The notes: generated by a model not told the origin, from the sequence alone. Numbered from the stretch's first letter, positions 1 to 8,508 are shown. The stretch: 34,303 bases of DNA from DASUMF01 sp040510575 (GCA_040510575.1 JBEVIU010000040.1:1-34303), one strand, 5' to 3'. Numbers and translations are program-made.

Positions 1-680
1 ACTTCGCGGGCGGGTTCCGGTACACCGACGACATCGTGGTGATGGCGTTGCAATGCGCGACGCAGTGGGACGCGCTCGCCCACGTGTTCTACGACGACCA
101 GCTCTACAACGGCTACCCCGCCACCGAGGTGACGACGCGCGGCGCGTTGAAGGACGCGATCGACAGGCAAGCGAAGGGCATCACCGGGCGCGGTGTGCTG
201 CTCGACGTCGCGCGCCTGTTCGACGTGCCGTGGCTCGAGCCGGGGCACGCGATCACCGCGGGCGACCTGGATGCCGCGTGCGCGGCGCAGGGCGTGGAGC
301 TCGGCTCCGGCGACATCCTCATGGTGCGCACCGGGTGGCGCCGCATGTTCGTGGAGACGGCCGATCGCGCCGCGTTCATGGGCTCGGAGCCCGGCCTGGG
401 GCTCACCTGCTGCGAGTGGCTGCGCGATCGCGACGTCGCCGTGGTGTGCGCCGACAACTGGGCCCTCGAAGCGGTACCCGCGGTCGACCCGTCGGTCCGC
501 ATGCCGGTGCACATGGTGCTCATCCGCGACATGGGCGTGACCCTCGGCGAGATGTTCGACTTCGAGGAGCTCGCCGCCGACTGCGCGTCCGACGGCGTCT
601 GGGAATGCTTCTTCTGCGGACCGCCATTGAAGGTCACGCGCGGTGTCGGCTCCCCGATCAACCCGCTCGCGATCAAGTGA
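1..680 (+). CDS. Cyclase-family hydrolase (kynurenine formamidase-like), 5' truncated
   Basis: The reading frame is open from base 3 to the TGA ending at 680, so the gene starts outside the window and about 225 C-terminal residues are visible. The segment QWDALAHV near the beginning matches the metal-binding region of the cyclase family (Pfam Cyclase, PF04199), where an Asp and a following His bind a divalent metal. Later parts such as GRGVLLDVARLF and GDILMVRTGW are also typical of the family. Members hydrolyse amide or related bonds, for example N-formylkynurenine, but the substrate cannot be read from sequence. The next gene begins 15 bases downstream on the same strand, so the two probably form one transcript. 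Family assignment is confident; substrate is unknown. Confidence 0.85.
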   Translation, partial: FAGGFRYTDDIVVMALQCATQWDALAHVFYDDQLYNGYPATEVTTRGALKDAIDRQAKGITGRGVLLDVARLFDVPWLEPGHAITAGDLDAACAAQGVELGSGDILMVRTGWRRMFVETADRAAFMGSEPGLGLTCCEWLRDRDVAVVCADNWALEAVPAVDPSVRMPVHMVLIRDMGVTLGEMFDFEELAADCASDGVWECFFCGPPLKVTRGVGSPINPLAIK

Positions 681-695
681 CAACTGGAGACACCG

Positions 696-1589
696 ATGGA
701 TCTCGCAGGAGTCGGCGTGTGGAGTGGCGCGTTGCGGTACGGCGACGCGGGTGAGATCGCGGAGGCCGCCGCCGAGCTCGAATCGCTCGGCTACTCCGCG
801 GTGTGGCTGCCCGGCGGCGCAGGCGGCGACCTGTTCAACGACTGTCGACGCGTGCTCGACGCCACGAGCCGCGTCACCGTCGCCACCGGGATCCTCAACC
901 TCTGGATGCACGAGCCCGGCGACGTCGCGACCGGTCACTCCGCGCTCATCGGCGCGTTCCCTGATCGCTTCCTGCTCGGGATCGGCGTGAGTCACTCGCT
1001 GCTCGTCGACCGGAAAGAACCCGGTCGGTACGCGCGCCCGCTCGCGGTGACGCGCGAGTACCTCGACGCGCTCGACGCGGCCGACCCGCCGGTGCCACCG
1101 GGCGAGCGCGTGCTCGCCGCGCTGGGCCCGAAGATGCTGGAGCTGTCGCGCGACCGCGCGGCTGGTGCGCACCCGTACCTCGCGAACCCCGAGCACAGCG
1201 CGTTCGCGCGAGACGTGCTCGGTCCGGGGCCGTTGCTGCTCCCGGAGCAGCCCGTCGTGCTCGAGACCGATCCCGTGAAGGCACGGGAAGCCGCACGCGC
1301 GCACTTCACCGTCTACCTGCAGCTCCCGAACTACACCAACAACCTGCGGCGCCTCGGTTACACCGACGACGACTTCGCCGACGGAGGGAGCGACCGCCTG
1401 CTCGATGGCGTCGTGGCGTGGGGCGACGAGGCAGCGATCGCGCGCCGGGTGCAGGCGCACCTCGACGCCGGGGCCGACCACGTGTGCATCCAGGTGGTGA
1501 CCGGCGCGCCCGGAGGCATGACCGCGATGCCGCGCGAGCAGTGGCGTGCGTTGGCGCCTGCCCTCGTCGACCTTCGACGTCCAGGCTGA
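696..1589 (+). CDS. LLM-class F420-dependent oxidoreductase (TIGR03620-like)
   Basis: This 297-residue protein resembles the luciferase-like monooxygenase (LLM) TIM-barrel family, in particular the actinobacterial F420-dependent subgroup. The N-terminus contains GVWSGALRYGD and a following helix ending ESLGYSAVWLPGG. A central segment AFPDRFLLGIGVSH and a C-terminal DAGADHVCIQVV fit barrel strands of the family. Such enzymes move hydride between reduced F420 and an organic substrate. The ATG at 696 is preceded by a GGAG at the right distance. It follows the cyclase gene by 15 bases, consistent with co-transcription and perhaps a shared catabolic pathway (inference). No motif reveals the substrate. 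Confidence 0.85.
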   Translation: MDLAGVGVWSGALRYGDAGEIAEAAAELESLGYSAVWLPGGAGGDLFNDCRRVLDATSRVTVATGILNLWMHEPGDVATGHSALIGAFPDRFLLGIGVSHSLLVDRKEPGRYARPLAVTREYLDALDAADPPVPPGERVLAALGPKMLELSRDRAAGAHPYLANPEHSAFARDVLGPGPLLLPEQPVVLETDPVKAREAARAHFTVYLQLPNYTNNLRRLGYTDDDFADGGSDRLLDGVVAWGDEAAIARRVQAHLDAGADHVCIQVVTGAPGGMTAMPREQWRALAPALVDLRRPG

Positions 1590-1663
1590 GAGCGACAGAA
1601 TATCGTCAGGTTTCCGTAACTGGACTGTCAAGGTTGCGAGTGCGACGTAGCGATCGCTCCCGA

Positions 1664-1669
1664 TAACGT
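1664..1669 (+). promoter_or_regulatory. Putative -10 box (TAACGT) of a leaderless transcript
   Basis: TAACGT matches TANNNT and lies 7 nt before the GTG at 1677. No Shine-Dalgarno sequence precedes that start. The spacing fits transcription beginning at or next to the start codon. A clear -35 element is not seen. Confidence 0.5.
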
Positions 1670-1676
1670 CCGACCG

Positions 1677-2042
1677 GTGAGGTACGACCGACTCGCCGCC
1701 CGCCGCCTGGCTGCGATCACTGCGTTGGCAGCAGCGATCACACTGGTGAGCGCACTCGCTGCACCCGCGATCGACGCGCACGGCCGTGCGTCGGAGACCA
1801 CCGGTGCAGCCGGCCGGCGTTCGTCGGACCGCGACGCCGCCCACTCCGGCGCACGTGGGGCACGCACCACCGATCGCGCCCAACCCGGCGCCGCGGTGCT
1901 GCCGCTCCTCACGTTCGCCCTCGCCCTCGCGTTCGTCGCGAGCCTCCGATTCTTCGGTCGTCGACGCTTCGGCGCCGCGGCCTGGAGCCTGCAGTGGTCT
2001 CGCGGGCCACCGGCGGCGGCGTTCGCAGTCTCGTTCGCCTGA
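1677..2042 (+). CDS. Small hypothetical membrane protein
   Basis: This encodes 121 residues from a GTG start. Two hydrophobic stretches are visible: one near residues 10-33 (LAAITALAAAITLVSALAAP) and one near residues 73-90 (VLPLLTFALALAFVASL). Between them is a hydrophilic Arg, Ser and Thr-rich segment of about 40 residues. The first stretch could be a signal peptide or a signal anchor. I do not recognise a family. The start fits a leaderless promoter at 1664-1669. It is followed 130 bases later by a winged-helix regulator on the same strand; a functional link is possible but not shown. Because this is a low-complexity GC-rich ORF, reality of the gene is moderately supported. Confidence 0.5.
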   Translation: MRYDRLAARRLAAITALAAAITLVSALAAPAIDAHGRASETTGAAGRRSSDRDAAHSGARGARTTDRAQPGAAVLPLLTFALALAFVASLRFFGRRRFGAAAWSLQWSRGPPAAAFAVSFA

Positions 2043-2171
2043 CCCGCCCCGATCCGAGGGCGCGTCGGTGATCCCTGCGCCTGCTCGACGCACCGTCACG
2101 CGAGTCTTCGCGACGTCGCGCCGCGGTCGAGCACGCCCGATCGGCGCGCGACGCGCGTCCGGAGGCCTCTC

Positions 2172-2726
2172 ATGTCACTCGATCTCGCACCTCGCAGCGC
2201 GCGCACCACCACGCTCGCCCCGTTCGACTCCACCGTCCGCCTGCTCCGATGGCCCGTCGACGCCGATGAACGCGCTGCGCTCGCGGCCGATGCCACGCCG
2301 CGTCTGCTCGTGGTCCCGCACGATCAGCCGGCGCCCGCGGTCGTCGACGATCTCGAAGACTGGATCCGCGAACCGATCGACCGCGCGGAGCTCGCGCACC
2401 GTTGCGCCACGCTCGAGGCACGCGCTGCGGTCGCCGTGGAACGACCGCTCGTCGACGACAGTGGCCTGGTGTGGTTCCGCGACCGGTGGACCAGCGTGCC
2501 GCAACTGCAAGTGGCGCTCGCCCGTGTGCTCGTCGGGCGGTTCGCCAGCGTCACGACCACGCGGGAGCTCGGCGCTGCGTACGTGGACGGCGGCGCGAGC
2601 CCGCACCCGGAAGCGGTCAAGGCTGCCGTCGCTCGCCTGCGCGACCACCTCGCGCCGATCGGGCTCGTCGTGCGAACGGTGCGGGGTCGGGGTTTCGTCC
2701 TCGACGCTCGTGACCGGGCGGCGTAG
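2172..2726 (+). CDS. Winged-helix transcriptional regulator with degenerate receiver domain (OmpR/PhoB type)
   Basis: The protein has 184 residues. The C-terminal part ends with VKAAVARLRDHLAPIGLVV followed by RTVRGRGFVLD, which is the recognition helix and wing hairpin of the OmpR/PhoB winged-helix fold (Trans_reg_C). The N-terminal 75 residues resemble the end of a response-regulator receiver: a strand RLLVVP and then DWIREPIDRAELAHR, which corresponds to the usual K-P turn and last helix. The segment is too short for a full receiver and I see no acidic pocket or phospho-accepting Asp, so it may act without phosphorylation. The ATG at 2172 is preceded by GGAGG at good spacing. No sensor kinase gene is adjacent, making this an orphan. 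DNA targets are unknown. Confidence 0.7.
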   Translation: MSLDLAPRSARTTTLAPFDSTVRLLRWPVDADERAALAADATPRLLVVPHDQPAPAVVDDLEDWIREPIDRAELAHRCATLEARAAVAVERPLVDDSGLVWFRDRWTSVPQLQVALARVLVGRFASVTTTRELGAAYVDGGASPHPEAVKAAVARLRDHLAPIGLVVRTVRGRGFVLDARDRAA

Positions 2727-2731
2727 GTGAC

Positions 2732-3268
2732 TCAGCCCCGCACGAGCAGTGCGAAGTCGTGCGCGAACTGGTCGACCGCCGGCCAGTCGGTGTACTCGTG
2801 ATCACGCGTCATGTCGAGGTCACCGCCTTCGCGTTTGACGATCGAGCGCATGATGCGCTTCTTCATCCACCCGTACTGCGTGTAGGCGAGCTTGCCCGCG
2901 AACATCCCCACCATGTCGGGATCGAAGCCCGTCGCGTCGGTGAGCTCGTGGACCAGTCCCAGCGCGGTCGCGGTGTGCGCCTCGTCGGGGTTGGCCGACG
3001 TCAGGCTCACCTGGAACAGCGCGCTCGCGCGGCTGTTCACGGCGTCGACGTTCTCGCGGAGGTAGTGCGCGAGCTGACGGCTGTGGTGCACTGCGTGGAT
3101 GGAGTCACCGAACACGACGCCGTCGTAGCCGTCTGGTGCCGGTGCATCTTCGATCGCCATCACGTCGACGGTGATGCCGTCGCCCGTGAGCACGTCGGTG
3201 ATCCGGTGCGCGACCTTGTCGGCTTGACCCTCGACGGAGTGGAAGGCGACAAGCACTCGAACGGTCAT
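2732..3268 (-). CDS. Flavodoxin-domain protein, HemG-like
   Basis: Reading from the ATG at 3268 gives 178 residues; that start has a strong GGAGGT ribosome site 6 bases upstream, so I prefer it over the longer frame to 3310. The N-terminus MTVRVLVAFHSVEGQADKVA is the FMN phosphate-binding loop of flavodoxins. GVVFGDSIHAVHHSRQLAHY and the late segment FAGKLAYTQYGWMKKRIMR match the HemG (protoporphyrinogen oxidase)/Flavodoxin_5 group. HemG uses FMN and quinone to oxidise protoporphyrinogen IX, but many actinobacterial relatives have no proven role, so a general flavodoxin function is safer. A long hairpin separates it from the HtrA gene upstream. Confidence 0.8.
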   Translation of the reverse strand: MTVRVLVAFHSVEGQADKVAHRITDVLTGDGITVDVMAIEDAPAPDGYDGVVFGDSIHAVHHSRQLAHYLRENVDAVNSRASALFQVSLTSANPDEAHTATALGLVHELTDATGFDPDMVGMFAGKLAYTQYGWMKKRIMRSIVKREGGDLDMTRDHEYTDWPAVDQFAHDFALLVRG

Positions 3269-3307
3269 GGCAGTACCTCCGGCGTCGGACTCGATGCTGC
3301 GACGCGA

Positions 3308-3351
3308 CACCGCCGCCGACCGGGACGCTAGGGCCCGGCTCGGCGGCGGTG
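3308..3351 (-). terminator. Long GC hairpin, probable terminator after the HtrA gene
   Basis: Arms CACCGCCGCCGA (3308-3319) and TCGGCGGCGGTG (3340-3351) pair perfectly. The inner bases CCGGG (3320-3324) and CCCGG (3334-3338) extend the stem to about 17 pairs with one bulged base. There is no T tract, so it would be a U-less terminator. It lies between the HtrA stop and the flavodoxin start, and its loop also contains a TAGCGT on the minus strand, a possible -10 box for the flavodoxin gene. Confidence 0.55.
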
Positions 3352-3400
3352 CGGACGGCGAGCGGGGTGGGCGCTCGTCGCCGGAGTCCGAGGGTTCCGT

Positions 3401-4741
3401 CTACGCCGGCGGACCCTCGTCGAGCTCCACGGTTGCGCTGTGGCGTGTCCCCGAGCCGTCGAGCCAGGTGACCTTCACCTCGTCGCCGGGCTTCAGTGTG
3501 TTCATCGCCTTGGTGATGTCGTCGACCGAGGTGACCGTGGTGTCGCCGATGCCGACGATCGTGGCGCCGGCTGCGATGCCGGCCCCGGCGGCCGGGCCGT
3601 TGTCGGTCACGCCCGCCACGGGCACCCCCGCTCCCGTACCGCTCGTGCCATCACGACCATTCGTCCCGCTGAGGGTGCCCTGGATCGAGATGCCCATCAC
3701 CGCTCTGGGACCGACGTGCACGCTGGCCGTCGACTCACCGCGCTCGATCTCCTGGATCGCCGCCAGCGCCCGGGTGATCGGGATCGCGTAGGCCTCGCCC
3801 GAGGAGTTGTTCACACGGAAGCTGCCGTTCACCGACGCCGCCGTGGTCATGCCGACGACCTCGCCGTCGGCGTTCACGACCGCACCACCCGACTGACCGG
3901 GCTGGACCGACGCGGCGATCTGGATCATGCCGGTGAGGGTCTCGGCATCCTGGCCGGTCTCGTCGGTGGCGGTGATCTCCTGATCGAGCGCGACGACCTG
4001 ACCGGAGCTGACGGTGGGCTCGCCACCGCGACCGAGCGCGTTGCCCATCACGAGCACGCTGTCCTGCGGAACCACGTTGTCGTCGGTGTCGATCGTCGGC
4101 AGGCCGGACACGCCTTCGATCTGCACCAACGCGACGTCGTCGGCGATCGAGTAGCCGACGACGTGCGCGTCGTACGTGTCGCCGTTGCCGCCGACCTCCA
4201 CCGAGAGGTCCTCGGCGCCCGAGATGACGTGATGGTTGGTGAGCACCAGACCCTTGCTCGAGATGATCATCCCCGTGCCCGCGCCGACACCGAACTCGGA
4301 GGTGGACGTGATGTTGACGATCGCGTCGTCGACGTGGTCGGCGACCGCGCCGAAGTCGACGCCGTTGCTCGACGTGTCGCTCGAGTTGTCGACGGTCGAC
4401 GGATTGGATCCTGAGCTCGATCCGGAGCTCGGGCTCGCCGCCACGCTCGTGCTCGACGTGTCGCGCGTGAACCATCCGTCGCGCGCGCCGAACCCGACGA
4501 AGGCGCTGCCGACGAGGAGGAAGATCGCGGCGATGACCGAGAGGTTGCGCTGCTGCTGACCGCGAGCCGCCCGACGTTCCGGCGGAGGCGGTGCACTCGC
4601 GGCGATGAGGGGCGCGGCGGGTGGCGCAGGATCGGCGTCGGCGGGGGGACCGGCAGGCTCACTCGGTGCGGCGGCGATCAGCTCACGGGGGACGGGTTCG
4701 CCGCTGCCGGGTGTTGCCTGCGGTTCGGGATTGCTGTCCAT
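3401..4741 (-). CDS. Membrane-anchored HtrA/DegP-type serine protease with PDZ domain
   Basis: The protein has 446 residues from the ATG at 4741, which has AGAGG about 7 bases upstream; a GTG 27 bases further out is less well placed. Order of parts: a Pro/Ala-rich cytoplasmic tail (1-65), one membrane helix (about 67-85), a Ser-rich linker, a trypsin-like protease domain, and a C-terminal PDZ domain. The catalytic triad is visible: His in TNHHVISG, Asp in ADDVALVQIEG, Ser in QPGQSGGAVVNADG. The PDZ domain runs from AVMGISIQG to the C-terminus, with an inserted Gly/Thr-rich loop. HtrA proteases degrade or signal misfolded envelope proteins. The topology is the standard actinobacterial HtrA arrangement. 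It appears monocistronic. Confidence 0.93.
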   Translation of the reverse strand: MDSNPEPQATPGSGEPVPRELIAAAPSEPAGPPADADPAPPAAPLIAASAPPPPERRAARGQQQRNLSVIAAIFLLVGSAFVGFGARDGWFTRDTSSTSVAASPSSGSSSGSNPSTVDNSSDTSSNGVDFGAVADHVDDAIVNITSTSEFGVGAGTGMIISSKGLVLTNHHVISGAEDLSVEVGGNGDTYDAHVVGYSIADDVALVQIEGVSGLPTIDTDDNVVPQDSVLVMGNALGRGGEPTVSSGQVVALDQEITATDETGQDAETLTGMIQIAASVQPGQSGGAVVNADGEVVGMTTAASVNGSFRVNNSSGEAYAIPITRALAAIQEIERGESTASVHVGPRAVMGISIQGTLSGTNGRDGTSGTGAGVPVAGVTDNGPAAGAGIAAGATIVGIGDTTVTSVDDITKAMNTLKPGDEVKVTWLDGSGTRHSATVELDEGPPA

Positions 4742-4818
4742 GCACGGACCTCTCGTCGGCCTCTCCACACGATCGTCTCACGCAGTGTGGCGGGTCGAAA
4801 CTGTGAAATCCCTGTGCC

Positions 4819-4858
4819 GGGGCGCGCGCCACGCCGACCGGCGAGCGGCTAGCGCCCC
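4819..4858 (-). terminator. Nested GC hairpin after the DrrAB-type operon
   Basis: GGGGCGC (4819-4825) pairs with GCGCCCC (4852-4858), and the loop contains a second stem CGCC/GGCG. It lies just downstream of the permease stop on the minus strand and before the HtrA start, so it may end the exporter transcript. No T run is present. Confidence 0.35.
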
Positions 4859-4891
4859 TCGATCAGCAATTGGGCGATCAGGCGACAGCGG

Positions 4892-5712
4892 TCAGGCCAC
4901 CTTGCGGTATCGACGCACGGCGAGCGGCGCGAACACGAGCGTGATGCCGATGATCCAGGCGATCGACTTCAGGACGAGCTGCGTGGTCGGCCCGCCGATC
5001 GTGAGGGCCCGGGCGGCGTTGATCACCACCGACACCGGCTGGTTCTCCGCCCACGGCTGGAGCCAGCTCGGCATGGTGTCGACCGGCACGAACGCCGACG
5101 AAGCGAACACCAGCGGGGCAAGGATCGGGAACGAGGCAGCCTGGGCGGTTTCGGGATCGCGCACGCTGAGCCCGACGAACGCGAACACCCAGGAGAGGCA
5201 GTAGGCGAAGCCGAGGATGATCAGGATGGCGGCGAGGAAGCACACCGCGTTCGTGTGGATGCGCCACCCGATGAGGTACCCGACCACGCACATCAAGACG
5301 ATGACGAAGAGGTTGCGCGCCAGGTCGGCCGTCGTCCGTCCGACGAGCACCGCCGAGCGGGCGATCGGCAGCGACTTGAATCGCTCGATCAGCCCGAGGC
5401 TGAGGTCGGTGGAGAGCCCGACCGCGGTGGTGAGCGCGCCGAACACCACCGTCTGGCCGAAGATCCCCGGCATGAGGTAGTCGACGTACGGGACGCCGCC
5501 CAACGATGCGGTCTTGATCGCCCCGCCGAACACGTAGCGGAACATCAAGATGAAGACGACGGGCTGGATCGTGGCGAAGACCAGCAGCTGCGGGTTGCGG
5601 CGCACGTTGAGCAGGTTGCGCCAGGCGATCGTGAGCGCGTCGCCGACCGGGTGGGCGCGCGCTTCCCGCGCCGTGGGCGCGATCTCCCGCTGCTGCTCGA
5701 CGGCGATGGTGG

Positions 5713-5716
<4 letters not shown>
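4892..5716 (-). CDS. ABC-2 type permease, DrrB family
   Basis: This 274-residue membrane protein has about six hydrophobic segments, for example LLVFATIQPVVFILMFRYVF, NLFVIVLMCVVGYLIGW and SIAWIIGITLVFAPLAV. The pattern GGVPYVDYLMPGIFGQTVVFG followed by ERFKSLPIARSAVLVGR is characteristic of ABC-2 permeases of the daunorubicin-resistance DrrB type. Its ATG overlaps the end of the ATPase gene by 4 bases (5713-5716), so the two are translationally coupled. Together they should export a hydrophobic compound or lipid. The substrate is not indicated by sequence; control by the adjacent MarR protein suggests a toxic or drug-like ligand (inference). Confidence 0.92.
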
Positions 5717-6723
<1,007 letters not shown>

Positions 6724-6728
6724 CTGAT

Positions 6729-6770
6729 TCCCCGCGGCCTCGCCGCGGCTCCCCGCGGCTCGCCGCGGCG
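6729..6770. repeat. Four imperfect 10-bp repeats with CCGCGG core
   Basis: The bases read as four consecutive copies of a decamer of the form (T)CCCCGCGGC, alternating C and G at one position, so the real period is 10 and a better one is 20. Each copy contains the palindrome CCGCGG. They occupy the leader immediately upstream of the DrrA-type start and could form strong RNA structure there. Confidence 0.7.
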
Positions 6771-6814
6771 CTTTCCGAACGTTCCGTCACCGATCGCCAG
6801 ACATCGACGATCTC

Positions 6815-6847
6815 GTTGACGACTGTCAATGGTAGACAATTGTCAAC
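6815..6847. promoter_or_regulatory. Palindromic operator candidate between drrAB-like genes and MarR gene
   Basis: Three symmetric elements overlap. TTGAC-gact-GTCAA lies at 6816-6829, GACAATTGTC is a perfect 10-bp palindrome at 6835-6844, and GTTGAC (6815-6820) is mirrored by GTCAAC (6842-6847). MarR dimers bind palindromes of this type in divergent intergenic regions. The site is AT-richer than its surroundings and lies where the -35 region of the MarR promoter would be. Confidence 0.6.
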
Positions 6848-6856
6848 TGCCTGACG

Positions 6857-6862
6857 TACCCT
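6857..6862 (+). promoter_or_regulatory. Putative -10 box (TACCCT) of the MarR gene
   Basis: TACCCT is 6 nt before the GTG at 6869, consistent with a leaderless mRNA. TAGACA at 6833-6838 sits 18 bases upstream as a possible -35 and overlaps the palindromes, which would let the regulator repress itself. Confidence 0.5.
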
Positions 6863-6868
6863 GGCTGG

Positions 6869-7321
6869 GTGGCGACGAAATCCGGACGTGAGGCGTGGCT
6901 CGCGATGGTGGGGCTCTGGTTCCTCGACGGGCAGGCCCACGACCGGGTGCACGAGGTGGCCGAAGCGCTCGATCTCTCGCCCGGCCAGCTCAAGGCGATC
7001 ACCCACCTCGTGGGCGTCGACGGCGTGCGCATGGGCGATCTTGCGGGGCAGTGGGGCTGCGACGCGTCGTACATCACGACGCTGGCCGATGCGCTCGAAA
7101 TGCGAGGGCTCGTGCGGCGAACCGCCGACCCGCGCGACCGTCGCGTGAAGATGGTGGTGCTCACGCCGTCGGGACGCCTCCTCCACGACCGGGCATTCGC
7201 CATGCTCTCCGAGCCGCCGGCGTTCATCGACGCGCTGTCGGCCAGCGAGCAACGAACCCTGCGTGACCTGATGCGCAAGCTCGCGACCGCCGACGCCGCG
7301 CCGCGCCGCGCGTCAGCCTGA
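6869..7321 (+). CDS. MarR-family transcriptional regulator
   Basis: The protein has 150 residues. The winged helix-turn-helix is visible as MGDLAGQWGCDASYITTLAD followed by LEMRGLVRRTADPRDRR, which is the recognition helix and the D-x-R-D-R wing conserved in MarR proteins. KMVVLTPSGRLLHD continues the wing and dimerisation helix. MarR proteins are dimeric repressors released by phenolic or lipophilic ligands or by oxidation. It is divergent from the DrrAB-type exporter with palindromes in the shared region, so it most likely controls that exporter and itself. No Shine-Dalgarno precedes the GTG start; a TACCCT box 6 nt upstream suggests leaderless translation. Confidence 0.92.
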   Translation: MATKSGREAWLAMVGLWFLDGQAHDRVHEVAEALDLSPGQLKAITHLVGVDGVRMGDLAGQWGCDASYITTLADALEMRGLVRRTADPRDRRVKMVVLTPSGRLLHDRAFAMLSEPPAFIDALSASEQRTLRDLMRKLATADAAPRRASA

Positions 7322-7396
7322 CCCGCCCGAACCCGACCAGCCGGTGGCGGAGCGCAAGCGGTCGGCCGCGGCCTTCGCCCGTTCGGCGTCGCGTTG
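7313..7396 (-). other. Coding-like extension beyond the TAG of the selenoprotein gene
   Basis: After the TAG at 7397-7399 the same minus-strand frame stays open for 27 codons to a TGA at 7313-7315. The translation begins QRDAERAKAAADRLRSATGW and ends Gly/Ser-rich, which looks like an amphipathic helix. It could be a former C-terminus cut off by the TAG, or chance. It overlaps the last codons of the convergent MarR gene. Confidence 0.3.
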
Positions 7397-8506
7397 CTAC
7401 ATGTCGAGCGACGGATAGAACGTGTCGGCACCGACGCGCACGATCTCCGACGGCAGATCGGTGCCGTAGTCCTGACCGACGTCGGGGTCGATCAGGGCGT
7501 ACGACTGCCGGGGATAGCTCCAGTTCTCGGGATCGAGCTCGTGAGCGCGCGCGAAGTGCGGCACCGCCTCGAGCGGGAAGCCGGTGCGATGCAGGTGCTG
7601 CCCGATCTCGAACTCGGCCGCGGCCAGCGCCGCTTCGGGCGGGCACGGCCGCGACCGTGCGATCACCTCGTCGGGCGACAGGACCCACTCGCTGTCGGCA
7701 CCCTTGGCCACCCAGTCGCGCACCGCCGCCGCGTAGCGCGTGCGGTCGCCGATGTTGCGCCCCATCGCTTCCATGATCGGCGCCCAGGGAGAGTCCGGCT
7801 GTGCCGCCGCGGCGCGCGCCGCAGCCGCGGCGCGTTCGTCGCGTTCCGAGGTACGGGATCTGCTCGAGGCGCTGGACGTGGAACGTTGCGGAGTGGTGCC
7901 CGCGAACGCGACTTCAGCGTGGCGCACGATGGTGCCGTCCTCGTCGATCCAGAAACCGAACGGCACGTTCGTCATGCCGAACATCGCGACGAGCGAGAGG
8001 GAGGGGTCGACCAGCGACGGGTGCGTCGCGTTGGCTGCTTCGTAGAACGGCCGTGCCGCTTCGATGTCGGTGTCGAACGCGACGGTCACGATCGTGAGGC
8101 CGGCGGGCTCCAGCTCGGCGTGCAGCGCCTGCCACCCGGGCAGGTCGAAGCGACAGCCTCACCAAGAGGCCCAGGCGACCAGCAACACCTTCCGGCCGCG
8201 CAGGCTCGCGAGTTCGAACGGATTGCCGTCGAAGTCGTCGAGGACGATGTCGGGCACCGTCGCGCTCTGCAGCACGCTCCCGCCCGACCGCGGGCCGAGT
8301 GCCCACAGGCCATGCTGCTCGTCGGCTGCGATCGGCATGCCCATGCGATCGGCGAACGCGCGCACGTCGACGGTGCCGTCGGCGGCAGGCTCGATGCCAC
8401 CAAGCGGCACGCACACCTCGTGCATGCACGCGCCCTCGGGCTTGATCTCCCACCCGGTCGACTCGTGGAGCTCAGCAGGCGTGAGCTCGAGCTTGTCGAG
8501 CAGCAT
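7397..8506 (-). CDS. Thioredoxin-fold selenoprotein, ResA-like with WAxxUGC motif
   Basis: Two open segments in one frame are separated only by a TGA at 8159-8161. Read through, they give 369 residues with the TGA at residue 116, in the sequence LLVAWASW-(TGA)-GCRFDLPGW. This is the redox-active loop of a ResA/TlpA-type thioredoxin fold, and the stop sits where a catalytic Cys is expected, so it is best read as selenocysteine. It fits the WAxxUGC pattern of ResA-like (seleno)proteins. A hairpin suitable as a bacterial SECIS follows. N-terminal residues 1-80 hold a Cys pair (C27, C32) in GACMHEVCVPL. The redoxin part spans about 85-205, then a charged Ala-rich linker, then a TPR-like helical part with AVPHFARAHELDPENW. 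The ATG lies 2 bases after the amidohydrolase stop, so the genes are coupled. No selA, selB, selC or selD is in the window. Routine annotation would call two fragments or a pseudogene. Confidence 0.85.
8128..8144 (-). promoter_or_regulatory. Candidate bacterial SECIS hairpin
   Basis: In the mRNA, CCUGCC-CGGGU-GGCAGG forms a perfect 6-bp stem with a 5-nt loop. The loop begins 20 nt after the UGA and has G at its second position. Known bacterial SECIS elements lie directly downstream of the UGA inside the coding region, with an apical loop roughly 16-37 nt away and a G among the first two loop bases. All of these hold here. Confidence 0.65.
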
Positions 8507-8508
8507 GG

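Noticed and set aside
8159..8161. TGA as a true stop, giving two separate genes or a pseudogene
   Set aside because: The frame is kept on both sides, the TGA replaces an expected catalytic Cys, and a SECIS-like hairpin follows.
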